From the NCBI GenBank assembly GCA_012800435.1, contig JAAZJH010000011.1:1-35000 (forward strand): a DNA stretch of 35,000 nt, given 5' to 3'. This DNA is from Clostridiaceae bacterium. GTDB lineage: Bacteria > Bacillota > Clostridia > Saccharofermentanales > DTU023. A program made the translations under genes and the position numbers. Positions 1 through 7,456 of the stretch are shown piece after piece. Numbering within the stretch: position 1 is the stretch's first letter; every line of letters starts with the position of its first letter. The notes under the pieces were generated by a model. It worked only from the letters and a program-made list of their open reading frames with translations, searched no databases and was not told the DNA's origin.

Positions 1-342
1 CGTTATAAAGCCGTCTTTTGGGGGATAGTAACCTTCGAGAGAAATCGATCCTGCCGTCGTAGGCATGTCATTAGTGTTCACGTTATCTTTTAACAGCACA
101 GGAATGCCGTGGAGCGGCCCGGTGAAATCTCCAGTTTCATGAAACACGCGATCCAGTCGATCCGCCTCATCAATCGCATGAGGATTCACAACAATGATTG
201 AATTGAGTTTCGGTCCTTTTTGATCATAGGCGTCGATGCGGGCAAGATAAGCCTCAACGAGCGCGCGGCATGTCAGCGACCCTTCACGTATCGCATCATG
301 TACATCTTTTATCGTCGTTTCCATCAGTTCAAAACGATTCAT
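1..342 (-). CDS. Amidase signature family protein, N-terminal fragment
   Basis: This is the first 114 codons of a gene that runs off the left edge. The protein resembles amidase-signature hydrolases, which cleave carboxamides with a Ser-cisSer-Lys triad. The segment HGIPVLLKDN at about residues 79-88 carries the presumed catalytic Lys85, followed by the usual TTAGS-like stretch (PTTAGS). The serine-rich core lies outside the window. The start is ATG at 342, preceded by AAGGGGG at good spacing. It lies just downstream of a terminator that ends the decarboxylase operon, so it is probably read by partial read-through or its own weak promoter. The family includes GatA and malonamidase. GatA is less likely because the N-terminus looks like general amidases. 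The substrate cannot be told from this fragment. Confidence 0.8.
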   Translation of the reverse strand, partial: MNRFELMETTIKDVHDAIREGSLTCRALVEAYLARIDAYDQKGPKLNSIIVVNPHAIDEADRLDRVFHETGDFTGPLHGIPVLLKDNVNTNDMPTTAGSISLEGYYPPKDGFIT

Positions 343-360
343 AGCTTTACCCCCTTTATT

Positions 361-396
361 TGAAAAACGGAGCGCACCTCTGTTTGATGCGCTCCG
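361..396 (-). terminator. Intrinsic terminator after the decarboxylase operon
   Basis: A perfect 9-bp stem (368-376 with 388-396, arm CGGAGCGCA) with an 11-nt loop is followed on the minus strand by TTTTTC. It lies about 95 bases past the oadB-like stop and only 19 bases before the amidase start, so it separates the two units. Confidence 0.75.
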
Positions 397-489
397 CTGT
401 CATTGAGAAGAACAAGACCATTTCGTTGACCTTCTCAGAAACAATGTTGTGATAACGTATTGCGTCTCACGGTTAAACCTTAAGAGACC

Positions 490-1641
490 TTAAGAGAAGA
501 AGTTCAATAAAAGGCCTGCGGCAATCGCAGAGCCGATAACTCCCGCCACATTCGGTCCCATCGCGTGCATCAGAAGGAAGTTTGAGGGGTTGTACTGTTG
601 CCCAACTTTCTGAACGACACGCGCAGCCATCGGCACAGCTGATACACCCGCCGCACCGATCAACGGATTGACCTTCCCCTTGGAAGTCACATACATCAAT
701 TTCCCGAGCAATACGCCGCCCGCCGTTCCAATAGAGAAGGCAACTAAGCCCAAGAAAATTATTTTCAGTGTATCAGGATGCAAGAAGAGTTCAGCAGTCG
801 ATTTTGCGCCGACAGTCAAGCCAAGGAAGAGGGATACGATATACATCAAACTGCTCTCAATGGCATTTACGAGAAGCGGTACTTTGCCGGACTCTTTAAG
901 CAGGTTGCCAAGCATCAGCATGCCGATTAATGAACCTGCAGACGGCAGCAACAAAATAGTAAACAGCGACACGACGATAGGAAAGAGTACTTTCTCCTGT
1001 TTGCTCACCGGGCGAAGCTGTTCCATCTTGACCTTTCGTTCTTTTTCTGTCGTCAGTAACTTCATGATGGGTGGTTGTATGATCGGAACCAATGACATAT
1101 ACGAATACGCTGCAATAGCGATCGGTCCAAGGAGATGGGAAGCCAGTTTCGATGTCAGGAACAGCGCCGTCGGTCCATCCGCACCGCCGATGATGCCGAT
1201 AGATGCAGCTTCCGGGCCTGTAAATCCCAATGCGACCGCACCCATAAAGGTAAAGAAAATCCCTAATTGTGCCGCCGCACCGAGTAAAAGACTTTTCGGA
1301 TTCGCGATTAGAGGTCCGAAATCAGTGCCGCAACCTATACACAAGAAGATCAGAGGTGGGTAAATACCCAACTTTGTTCCCTGAAAAAGCAAGTTTACAA
1401 GGCCGCCTACATCTTCTGAAGCCAATTCAGCCAGAGGCAGGTTGGCGATCAGCATACCGAACGCGATCGGAATGAGCAGGTATGGCTCGTATCCTCTTCC
1501 AATCGCAAGGTAAAGAAAGACGCACGCGATAATGATCATAATGAGGTTGCCGGGAATCATCACCCCGAGAAGCTCCACATTCGGAGTAAAAAGAGGGCCG
1601 ATTCCTGAAGCATTAATAAAATCAACAATTGCTTGCCACAT
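490..1641 (-). CDS. Sodium-pumping decarboxylase beta subunit (OadB/MmdB/GcdB family)
   Basis: This is the integral membrane subunit that decarboxylates carboxybiotin and uses the energy to export Na+. The protein has 383 residues, typical for the family, and is hydrophobic throughout with about ten membrane segments. Conserved family signatures are visible: [11 protein letters not shown] at about 105-115 and [10 protein letters not shown] at about 152-161. Asp155 matches the aspartate known to take part in Na+/proton translocation in oxaloacetate decarboxylase. The start ATG at 1641 has a GAGG site six bases upstream and follows the biotin carrier gene by nine bases. It is the last gene of the five-gene operon. 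The sequence alone does not tell which acyl substrate the complex uses. Oxaloacetate, methylmalonyl-CoA, glutaconyl-CoA and malonate pumps all share this subunit. Confidence 0.93.
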   Translation of the reverse strand: MWQAIVDFINASGIGPLFTPNVELLGVMIPGNLIMIIIACVFLYLAIGRGYEPYLLIPIAFGMLIANLPLAELASEDVGGLVNLLFQGTKLGIYPPLIFLCIGCGTDFGPLIANPKSLLLGAAAQLGIFFTFMGAVALGFTGPEAASIGIIGGADGPTALFLTSKLASHLLGPIAIAAYSYMSLVPIIQPPIMKLLTTEKERKVKMEQLRPVSKQEKVLFPIVVSLFTILLLPSAGSLIGMLMLGNLLKESGKVPLLVNAIESSLMYIVSLFLGLTVGAKSTAELFLHPDTLKIIFLGLVAFSIGTAGGVLLGKLMYVTSKGKVNPLIGAAGVSAVPMAARVVQKVGQQYNPSNFLLMHAMGPNVAGVIGSAIAAGLLLNFFS

Positions 1642-1650
1642 AGTGTACCT

Positions 1651-2046
1651 CTACTTGTATGTAACGAGTGGATCTCCGGCAGCCACGTTATCCCCCCTGC
1701 CGACTGAAATGCTTGCGATTTCCCCGTCGTGGGGCGCCGGAATCTCGTTTTCCATTTTCATTGCCTCAATCACAACGAGGGTATCGCCTGCTTTAACCTG
1801 ATCCCCAACATTGACATTGATAGTAAAAATTTTGCCTTGAAGCGGTGCCACCACAACTTCTCCATCACCTGCGGGTGCAGAAACCGGAGCGGGCGCCACA
1901 GGAGCAGAAGCAGCCACAGGCGCAGGGGCAGGTGCCGGAGCGACAGGTTGTGCAACAGGCGCCGGAGCGGCGCTCCCCATTTCTTCTACTTGTACTACGT
2001 GCTCGACACCATCGATCACGATACGAAACGTTTTAATACGCGACAT
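1651..2046 (-). CDS. Biotin carboxyl carrier subunit of Na+-pumping decarboxylase
   Basis: This small carrier protein takes CO2 from the carboxyltransferase to the membrane beta subunit on a biotin arm. It has 131 residues. Residues 1-23 form a short beta-rich N-terminus, residues 25-60 are a flexible Ala-Pro linker, and residues 63-131 are a biotinyl domain. The biotin attachment motif EAMKMEN places the modified lysine at about Lys97. The Ala-Pro linker is characteristic of GcdC/MmdC-type gamma subunits and lets the domain swing between active sites. ATG at 2046 is preceded by AAAGGA. The gene sits between the small membrane subunit and the beta subunit, the usual order for these pumps. The assignment to this role is firm. 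The exact acyl specificity of the complex is not shown by this subunit. Confidence 0.93.
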   Translation of the reverse strand: MSRIKTFRIVIDGVEHVVQVEEMGSAAPAPVAQPVAPAPAPAPVAASAPVAPAPVSAPAGDGEVVVAPLQGKIFTINVNVGDQVKAGDTLVVIEAMKMENEIPAPHDGEIASISVGRGDNVAAGDPLVTYK

Positions 2047-2078
2047 AATATTATAATTCCTTTCTTAAACTAGCTTTA

Positions 2079-2492
2079 CTAACGTGAGCGCCAAAGCGCG
2101 CTCTGAACGCTCGCCTGTTCCCAACCGGAAAGCACCTGACCTGAGCGAACTATTTTCCGTACAGACAGGGTTTGCCCGTCCTGCTCATATGCCTTAATCG
2201 CTGCCATGATAATGGCAAGCGTGCGCGCATCTGCGCGTCCCGACGTCTGTGATGACGACGGAGATGAATCTACGGGTTTTGCATCTTTTTTCAGGCTCTG
2301 ACCTGAGGATCCTGATCCGCTACCAGGCTCATCTTTGTCCTTTTTTTTTGATTTCCGGCTTGTCAAAAAGGCAGTAATATCGACCATGTAGGAAATAGCA
2401 AGAAGGACGACGAAGACGACCAGCATGCTGAATACTGAAATCAGTAATGTGTCTATAAAAGTCAATTTATTGACATCAAATAGTAATACCAT
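2079..2492 (-). CDS. Small membrane subunit (OadG/MmdD-like) of Na+-pumping decarboxylase
   Basis: A 137-residue protein with one membrane helix at about residues 14-36 followed by a lysine-rich stretch (RKSKKKDK), a Ser/Gly-rich linker and a short C-terminal globular part. This layout fits the OadG/MmdD/GcdD family, which holds the carboxyltransferase, biotin carrier and beta subunit together at the membrane. Its start ATG at 2492 has GGGAGG five bases upstream, and it follows the carboxyltransferase stop by 16 bases. Family sequence similarity is low, so the call leans on position in the operon, size and topology. The C-terminal about 50 residues (from about 85) resemble the conserved end of GcdD-type subunits, with an alternation of A, I and K-rich helical segments. 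I did not verify this by alignment. Confidence 0.78.
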   Translation of the reverse strand: MVLLFDVNKLTFIDTLLISVFSMLVVFVVLLAISYMVDITAFLTSRKSKKKDKDEPGSGSGSSGQSLKKDAKPVDSSPSSSQTSGRADARTLAIIMAAIKAYEQDGQTLSVRKIVRSGQVLSGWEQASVQSALWRSR

Positions 2493-2508
2493 TTATACCT
2501 CCCTCTCC

Positions 2509-4056
2509 TTACAAGGGAATGTTCCCGTGTTTTTTGGAAACGGTGAGCACGCGCTTGCCCTTGAGCGAATCAAATGACGAGATCAGCCGCTGACGTGTCT
2601 CTTCAGGAAGAAGAATATCGTCAATATAACCGCGTGCTGCTGCCATATAGGGATTCATCATTGTGTCTTCATACTCTTTGATCTTGGCAGCACGCTCTTT
2701 TTCGGGATCATCTGCATCTCGAATCGCTTTACTGAAGATGATATTGGCTGCGCCGTCTGCACCCATGACAGCGATTTCCGCGCCCGGCCATGCAAGAACA
2801 ATGTCACCGCCCAGATGCTTAGAGCACATACCGATGTACGCGCCTCCGTAAGCTTTGCGTGTAATCAGCGTCACTTTCGGAACTGTCGCTTCGCTATAGG
2901 CGTAAAGTAACTTTGCACCGTGGCGGATGATGCCGCCGTACTCCTGCTGCGTTCCGGGGAGATAGCCCGGCACGTCCACGAGTGTCAGAAGCGGAATATT
3001 GAATGCATCGCATGTACGGACAAAACGCGCCGCTTTATCAGATGCATTAATGTCAAGACATCCTGCCATCACTCTCGGCTGGTTGGCGATGACCGCTACG
3101 ACTTCTCCATTAAGCCGGATATAGCCGGTGAGCATGTTCGTGGCGTAATACTCCTGATATTGAAAAAACTCGCCGCGATCGGCAATCGCCGTGATCACAT
3201 CGAGCATATTGTATGGCTTAGCTGGATCCTCCGGGACAACGGTGTTCAGTTCCGGACGTTTCGCGTCGGGATCCTCATCACATAGTTGTGCATCCGGTCG
3301 TTCCATATTGTTTTGCGGTAGAAAAGAAAGCAGGGCACGTATCTGTCTGAAACAATCCTCTTCATTTGTCGCACGATAGTGAGCGACGCCGCTGAGGCTG
3401 TTGTGGGTCATCGCTCCTCCAAGCTGCTGCGACGTTACTTCTTCACCTGTCACCGCCTGAACAACTTTTGGACCTGTAATAAACATTTCACTGGTGTTAT
3501 CCACCATGAACACATAGTCCATAAGAGCCGGCGAGTATACCGCGCCCCCTGCGCAAGGACCCATGATGACTGAAATCTGGGGTATAACGCCGGACGCTTG
3601 TGTATTGTTGAAGAAAATACGTCCGTAGCCGGCCAATGCGTCTACGCCTTCCTGGATACGCGCACCGCCGGAGTCATTAATGGCGATCATCGGAGCGCCG
3701 ACTTTCAGTGCTGCTTCCTGTGTACGAGCGATTTTCGCTGCATGCTCCTCACCGAGCGATCCGCCGATGACGGTAAAATCTTGAGAAGAAACATAGACAA
3801 GACGTCCATTAATGGTGCCGTATCCTGTGATCACACCATCTCCCGGCGCATCCTTTTTGTCCATCTCGAACTCAGTGCTGCGGTGTTTGACAAAAAGGCC
3901 GGTTTCTACGAAACTTCGGTCATCCAAGAGCGCGTGGATACGCTCGCGGGCTGTCATTTTTCCGCGTTCATGCTGTCTTGCAACGGCGCGTTCCCCACCA
4001 CCGGCAAGCAGCTTTTCTCTCAACTCCTCAAACTTTTCTTGTTTTTCTGTAAGCAA
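2509..4056 (-). CDS. mmdA: Acyl-CoA carboxyltransferase / decarboxylase alpha subunit (MmdA/PccB-like)
   Basis: This is the cytoplasmic carboxyltransferase that moves the carboxyl group of an acyl-CoA to biotin. At 515 residues it is the normal one-piece size. Both crotonase-like halves are present. The N-terminal half has GGSLGEEHAAKI, NDSGGARIQEGV and GPCAGGAVYSPAL. The C-terminal half has DVPGYLPGTQQE and RKAYGGAYIGM, the oxyanion-forming glycine pairs. The preferred start is TTG at 4056, eight bases after a perfect AAGGAGG. An ATG at 4074 lies upstream of that site, with the site inside the extended frame, and is therefore less likely. The sequence is closest to methylmalonyl-CoA/propionyl-CoA carboxyltransferases. 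Because an mdcA-type gene is directly upstream, malonyl-CoA is an inferred substrate. The 189-base leader before it contains several hairpins. Confidence 0.9.
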   Translation of the reverse strand: MLTEKQEKFEELREKLLAGGGERAVARQHERGKMTARERIHALLDDRSFVETGLFVKHRSTEFEMDKKDAPGDGVITGYGTINGRLVYVSSQDFTVIGGSLGEEHAAKIARTQEAALKVGAPMIAINDSGGARIQEGVDALAGYGRIFFNNTQASGVIPQISVIMGPCAGGAVYSPALMDYVFMVDNTSEMFITGPKVVQAVTGEEVTSQQLGGAMTHNSLSGVAHYRATNEEDCFRQIRALLSFLPQNNMERPDAQLCDEDPDAKRPELNTVVPEDPAKPYNMLDVITAIADRGEFFQYQEYYATNMLTGYIRLNGEVVAVIANQPRVMAGCLDINASDKAARFVRTCDAFNIPLLTLVDVPGYLPGTQQEYGGIIRHGAKLLYAYSEATVPKVTLITRKAYGGAYIGMCSKHLGGDIVLAWPGAEIAVMGADGAANIIFSKAIRDADDPEKERAAKIKEYEDTMMNPYMAAARGYIDDILLPEETRQRLISSFDSLKGKRVLTVSKKHGNIPL

Positions 4057-4079
4057 GGTTTGTCCCTCCTTCATCTACA

Positions 4080-4230
4080 CCCAAATACGACATGTGCCTT
4101 AGCGCCAGCATCCCGTATTTGGGGTTATTATTCATTTTTCCCCTGAAGCTAGACGTTTTAGTTCAGGTTTTTTGATCGCTTATTGGTCTGGTTGAACGCG
4201 AGGCACATCATTCTGTGTTTTTTCGTTCAA
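4080..4230 (-). promoter_or_regulatory. Hairpin-rich leader between mdcA-like and mmdA-like genes
   Basis: The 189-base gap before the mmdA-like start holds three inverted repeats. The first is a perfect 10-bp stem, 4080-4089 (CCCAAATACG) with 4114-4123, ending about ten bases before the AAGGAGG site. The second is a 6-bp stem, 4142-4147 with 4162-4167, followed by T6 when read on the plus strand. The third is a 7-bp stem, 4192-4198 with 4224-4230. None has a U-run on the minus strand, so they look like processing or stability elements rather than a terminator of mdcA. Function is inferred. Confidence 0.45.
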
Positions 4231-4245
4231 TTCAACCGCAGCTTT

Positions 4246-5877
4246 CTATTTCTTAAAGACGTCCGGTATGTCGTAAAGTCCGCCAGACCATTCAACGAGA
4301 TCCTCCAGTGAACGGGCAGCCAATAGATCCGGCGTCGCCTCAGTCGGGTCGATTTCAAGATCGTCGGGGTAGGCAACTTTGCCTTCTGCTCTCAAGGACT
4401 CGATGTCAGCCGCGTTCACCCTTTCACCGAGTGCTGTGCCTTGCGCGACAGCAGCCATTAGGCGCGTCCGCTCAGTTTCGCTTTGCGCCATGTAGAGGTA
4501 GGCAATGCCTTGCTCTGTGACGACGTGTGAAACATCCTCACCGTAGATCATGACGGGAATACCGGATAGACCTGCTTCTCTGCCAATTTTAACGGCGTCG
4601 AGTTCGGGTACAAAGTAGTCACCGTACTTGCCGCGGCTGGAAAGCATCTGTACGACAAGTTTCTTTCCACGGATGAGTGAATTCCCCGGATTCGGCACCA
4701 TGGCGTTCCAGGCATCCGATGCATGACGGCGTCCGCGCGTATCGTGACCCATGTTCGGGGCGCCGCCGAAACCGCTAAGACGGCCATGAACGACTGTGGA
4801 AGAGTTGCCTAGATAATCCATCTGCAAAGTCGCACCCAAGAAGAGATCCATCCCGTAGAGTCCTGCTAACTGTGCCATCGCTCGATTCGATCGAAGCACA
4901 CCATCCGAACCGATCGCAAAAATATCCCTTCGCGCTTGTGTATAGCGTTCCATGCCGAGCTCGCCTCCAAAAGGATACATGCTTTCGACCCAGCCGCTTT
5001 CAATGGCGGGAATCATCGTCGGATGCGGATTCAATACCCAGTTGGTACATACTTTGCCCTTGAGGCCAAGGCGTTCACCGTATGTCGGAAGCAGAAGCTC
5101 GATCGCAGCTCCGTTGTAGCCGACACCGTGGTTCAACGAGCGGACCTGATGCTTCGCATAGATGCCCTTGATGACCATCATGCCCATCAAGATGTGTTTA
5201 TCCTGAATCCTTGCCGGATCGCGTGTGAAAAGCGGTTCCATACCATAGGGCTCATCCGCCTGAACCACAAGATCGACCCAATCGCCAGGGATATCGACGC
5301 GCGGCAACGAACCTTCCGAAACTAGTTCGTTGGCCTGTGCAATCACGATCGCATCCTTGAATGCACCGGCTTCTGCCAACACCGGCGTATCTTCCGTGCT
5401 GAATCCCGTATAAAGATTGCCCTGACAGTCCGCCTTCTCCGCGGCAATAAGGCATACATCGGGAATCAAATCGACGAAGCAACGCGCATAAAGCTCAAGG
5501 TATGTATGGATCGCGCCGATTTTTATTTGTCGGTCGGCCACCATTTGTGAAATCTTTTTGGATTGTTTGCCGGAAAATGCAAAATTAATTTCTTCGGCGA
5601 TGCCTTTTTCAAAGATAGTCAGGTGTTCATTCATCGTAACGGCCGGCATGATCATATTGAGACGATTTACCTTCTCAGGATTGACACTTGCCAGCGTTTT
5701 AGCTAGAAAAGTTGCCTGTTTCTGATTGTCACCTTCCAAGATCACATTCGCTCCGGGAGGAATCACCGTTTCGAGTACGTTGACTGCATCCTCCGTTTTG
5801 AAAACTTTGTGATCTGTCCACTTAGACGCCTGCTTAAGTAAAGAGGCTTTACGCTCACGTCTCCTCTGCCAATTCAT
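4246..5877 (-). CDS. mdcA: Malonate decarboxylase alpha-type acyl transferase (malonate CoA/ACP transferase)
   Basis: The protein has 543 residues and resembles malonate decarboxylase alpha subunits over its full length. Shared segments include VILEGDNQKQATFL near 55, LNMIMPAVTMNEHL, IGAIHTYLELYAR, GNLYTGFSTEDTP, RVDIPGDWVDLV, EPLFTRDPARI, SLNHGVGYN, LNPHPTMIPAIESGW, FGGELGMERY and LSGFGGAPNMGHD. In the classical enzyme this subunit swaps the acetyl group on a carrier for malonate. The alpha subunit of aerobic enzymes has also been reported to work with acetyl-CoA and malonate as free CoA thioesters. No ACP gene is nearby, so CoA use is inferred here. ATG at 5877 has GGGAGGTGG five bases upstream. 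An in-frame ATG at 5901 has no such site. This is the first gene of the operon, with its own promoter. Confidence 0.88.
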   Translation of the reverse strand: MNWQRRRERKASLLKQASKWTDHKVFKTEDAVNVLETVIPPGANVILEGDNQKQATFLAKTLASVNPEKVNRLNMIMPAVTMNEHLTIFEKGIAEEINFAFSGKQSKKISQMVADRQIKIGAIHTYLELYARCFVDLIPDVCLIAAEKADCQGNLYTGFSTEDTPVLAEAGAFKDAIVIAQANELVSEGSLPRVDIPGDWVDLVVQADEPYGMEPLFTRDPARIQDKHILMGMMVIKGIYAKHQVRSLNHGVGYNGAAIELLLPTYGERLGLKGKVCTNWVLNPHPTMIPAIESGWVESMYPFGGELGMERYTQARRDIFAIGSDGVLRSNRAMAQLAGLYGMDLFLGATLQMDYLGNSSTVVHGRLSGFGGAPNMGHDTRGRRHASDAWNAMVPNPGNSLIRGKKLVVQMLSSRGKYGDYFVPELDAVKIGREAGLSGIPVMIYGEDVSHVVTEQGIAYLYMAQSETERTRLMAAVAQGTALGERVNAADIESLRAEGKVAYPDDLEIDPTEATPDLLAARSLEDLVEWSGGLYDIPDVFKK

Positions 5878-5972
5878 TGTGCCACCTCCCGCAAACTGCA
5901 CAAAGCAACGACCCCGTGATCTGAGAAGAAATAATCACGTCCGCGTTGAATCATCAACTTCAATTTTTCGTC

Positions 5973-5991
5973 AATACTATACAAAAGTATT
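5973..5991. promoter_or_regulatory. Inverted-repeat operator at the mdcA start site
   Basis: AATACT and AGTATT (5973-5978 and 5986-5991) form a perfect 6-7-6 inverted repeat. It begins at the expected transcription start, about seven bases after the -10 box, the classic place for a repressor. The centre contains TTGTATA on the minus strand, half of the TTGTATAC-like sites used by GntR-family malonate regulators. That resemblance is suggestive only, and no regulator gene is in the window. Confidence 0.5.
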
Positions 5992-5997
5992 ATTTTC

Positions 5998-6025
5998 ATT
6001 ATACTCTAAAAAAGCACTTCAGAAA
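5998..6025 (-). promoter_or_regulatory. Promoter of the mdcA-mmdA-pump operon
   Basis: On the minus strand TTTCTG (6025-6020) and a perfect TATAAT (6003-5998) are 16 bases apart. The predicted RNA starts near 5990, giving a leader of about 110 bases to the mdcA ATG. The rest of the 271-base gap up to 6148 is AT-rich. It holds an imperfect inverted repeat (ATGCTC/GAGCAT around 6080-6130) that could end the upstream hydrolase transcript, but without a clear U-run. Confidence 0.6.
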
Positions 6026-6148
6026 CGCCGAAATTGCCTTATTTCAGCCATTTTTGATAAGTCTGTAAGTTAATGCCAAATGCTCATCATTGTTGTGACT
6101 TAATATTAAAACAACAGAACAAGAGCATCATCATTGCATGTTATTTTA

Positions 6149-7327
6149 TCATGTCAATTCAATCTCATCAGGTGCAGACTTGGTGGAAATATGAAGCGCT
6201 TCTTCTATAAAATGATGTCTCTTTACAGTGTAATCTGAACCGGCAAATTCGTTCGAAGTAGCGTGTGTGGCATTAGGCACGATCCAGAGCGATTTTTTCT
6301 CGGAAGCGCAGGCTTCATAAAGTTGCTCACCCATCCACGTAGGAACGAGGCGATCGCTATCGCCGTGAATAATGAATACGGGCACACTCACATGTCGGAC
6401 GCAATCAAGCGGCGTCGGTTTCTCACCCCATACACCTGCCAATACACCATAAATAATCTGCGTTGTCGCCAGTACGGGAAAGCGAAGAAAAAACGGAAGT
6501 TTGTGAAGCATCCACCTACCCTCCTCTCGAAGCGATGTATAGCCACAATCGGCTATAACCGCAACGACAGAAGAAGGCAAATTCGGATCGCCGGCTGCCT
6601 TCAGCACGTTGGAGGCACCCATAGAAACGCCGTCAAACACAAACGCGCGCACCTTCTTTTGGTTTTCTCCTGCATCTATTTTTTTCAAATAGTCTATCCA
6701 CAAGATCAGGTCGTCGTAATGATTTAAAAAAAGATCTGTATAAGCGCCTCCTGTAGGTCTGTGACCGCGAAGCGCAGGCATCAAGACCGAAAAACCTGCC
6801 TTCAAATATTGAAGTGCTTCCGTCGCCCGGCTAAGAACATGACCATGCAAGCCATGTACGACCACGGCGCAAGTGCCCTCGAATGGGTTGTCGCATCTTT
6901 TCCCAGCGGACTTGTCCACGTGAGCTGAATTTGAAAAAATAGAAGAACTTGGGTGCTCGCTTCCGGTTTTATTGACAGTCTCTCGCTGATCTGAATCTGA
7001 AAACGCGGGAAAATACAGCGCGGAAAGTTCAATATCATCTTTACTGATCGTAAGGGATTCATGTGGAAGCGCCATAAGGTCAGCGCGTATCTTTTCCGCC
7101 TCATCCGACAAATCTCTTTCCGATGGTGACATTCCTTTCAGCGGGTCGGTCGGATCAAGTTCAAGGCGAGAAGACGTACGGCGGAACAACTGATAACCCA
7201 TCGTGATCACATGAGTAATCCATCCGACGATAAGAATGACCACGAGTGCCACCACAAGTTTTAATAAAATCGACGAATCAAAAGTGAACAGACTTAATTC
7301 ACATTTCCAAACCATCTCGCAGCGCAT
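6149..7327 (-). CDS. Membrane-anchored alpha/beta hydrolase
   Basis: A 392-residue protein with one N-terminal membrane helix (about 18-44), a charged spacer, a short Ser-rich variable stretch (about 115-145) and a C-terminal alpha/beta-hydrolase domain. The catalytic triad can be read: Ser235 in GVSMG, Asp323 or Asp325 in HGDSDRLVP, and His355 in NATHAT. The segments VVHGLHGH and ALRGHRPTGG supply the oxyanion region. This matches the Bacillota family of membrane-tethered hydrolases annotated as alpha/beta hydrolase or dienelactone-hydrolase-like. The substrate is unknown. ATG at 7327 follows GGGAAGGGG by eight bases. It is flanked by a MATE exporter upstream (130-base gap) and the mdcA promoter downstream, so it is probably expressed alone or with the MATE gene. 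The catalytic domain's side of the membrane is not certain: the single helix has few positive residues before it. Confidence 0.82.
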   Translation of the reverse strand: MRCEMVWKCELSLFTFDSSILLKLVVALVVILIVGWITHVITMGYQLFRRTSSRLELDPTDPLKGMSPSERDLSDEAEKIRADLMALPHESLTISKDDIELSALYFPAFSDSDQRETVNKTGSEHPSSSIFSNSAHVDKSAGKRCDNPFEGTCAVVVHGLHGHVLSRATEALQYLKAGFSVLMPALRGHRPTGGAYTDLFLNHYDDLILWIDYLKKIDAGENQKKVRAFVFDGVSMGASNVLKAAGDPNLPSSVVAVIADCGYTSLREEGRWMLHKLPFFLRFPVLATTQIIYGVLAGVWGEKPTPLDCVRHVSVPVFIIHGDSDRLVPTWMGEQLYEACASEKKSLWIVPNATHATSNEFAGSDYTVKRHHFIEEALHISTKSAPDEIELT

Positions 7328-7456
7328 TACTTACACCCCTTCCCAATGATGACAACTACATTTGTATCAAGCCTCTACTCGAGCCGCACATGCTTCTTCG
7401 AAAAAATCACCATCTGCCATTCAATGACAACAGCGAGTGTTTGTCGATCATATATA

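Noticed and set aside
668-1363. A 231-codon open frame on the plus strand
   Set aside because: It lies wholly inside the well-supported Na+-pump beta subunit on the other strand, and its translation matches no family.
3598-4146. A 182-codon plus-strand frame
   Set aside because: It is antisense to the carboxyltransferase gene, and has no ribosome site or family features.
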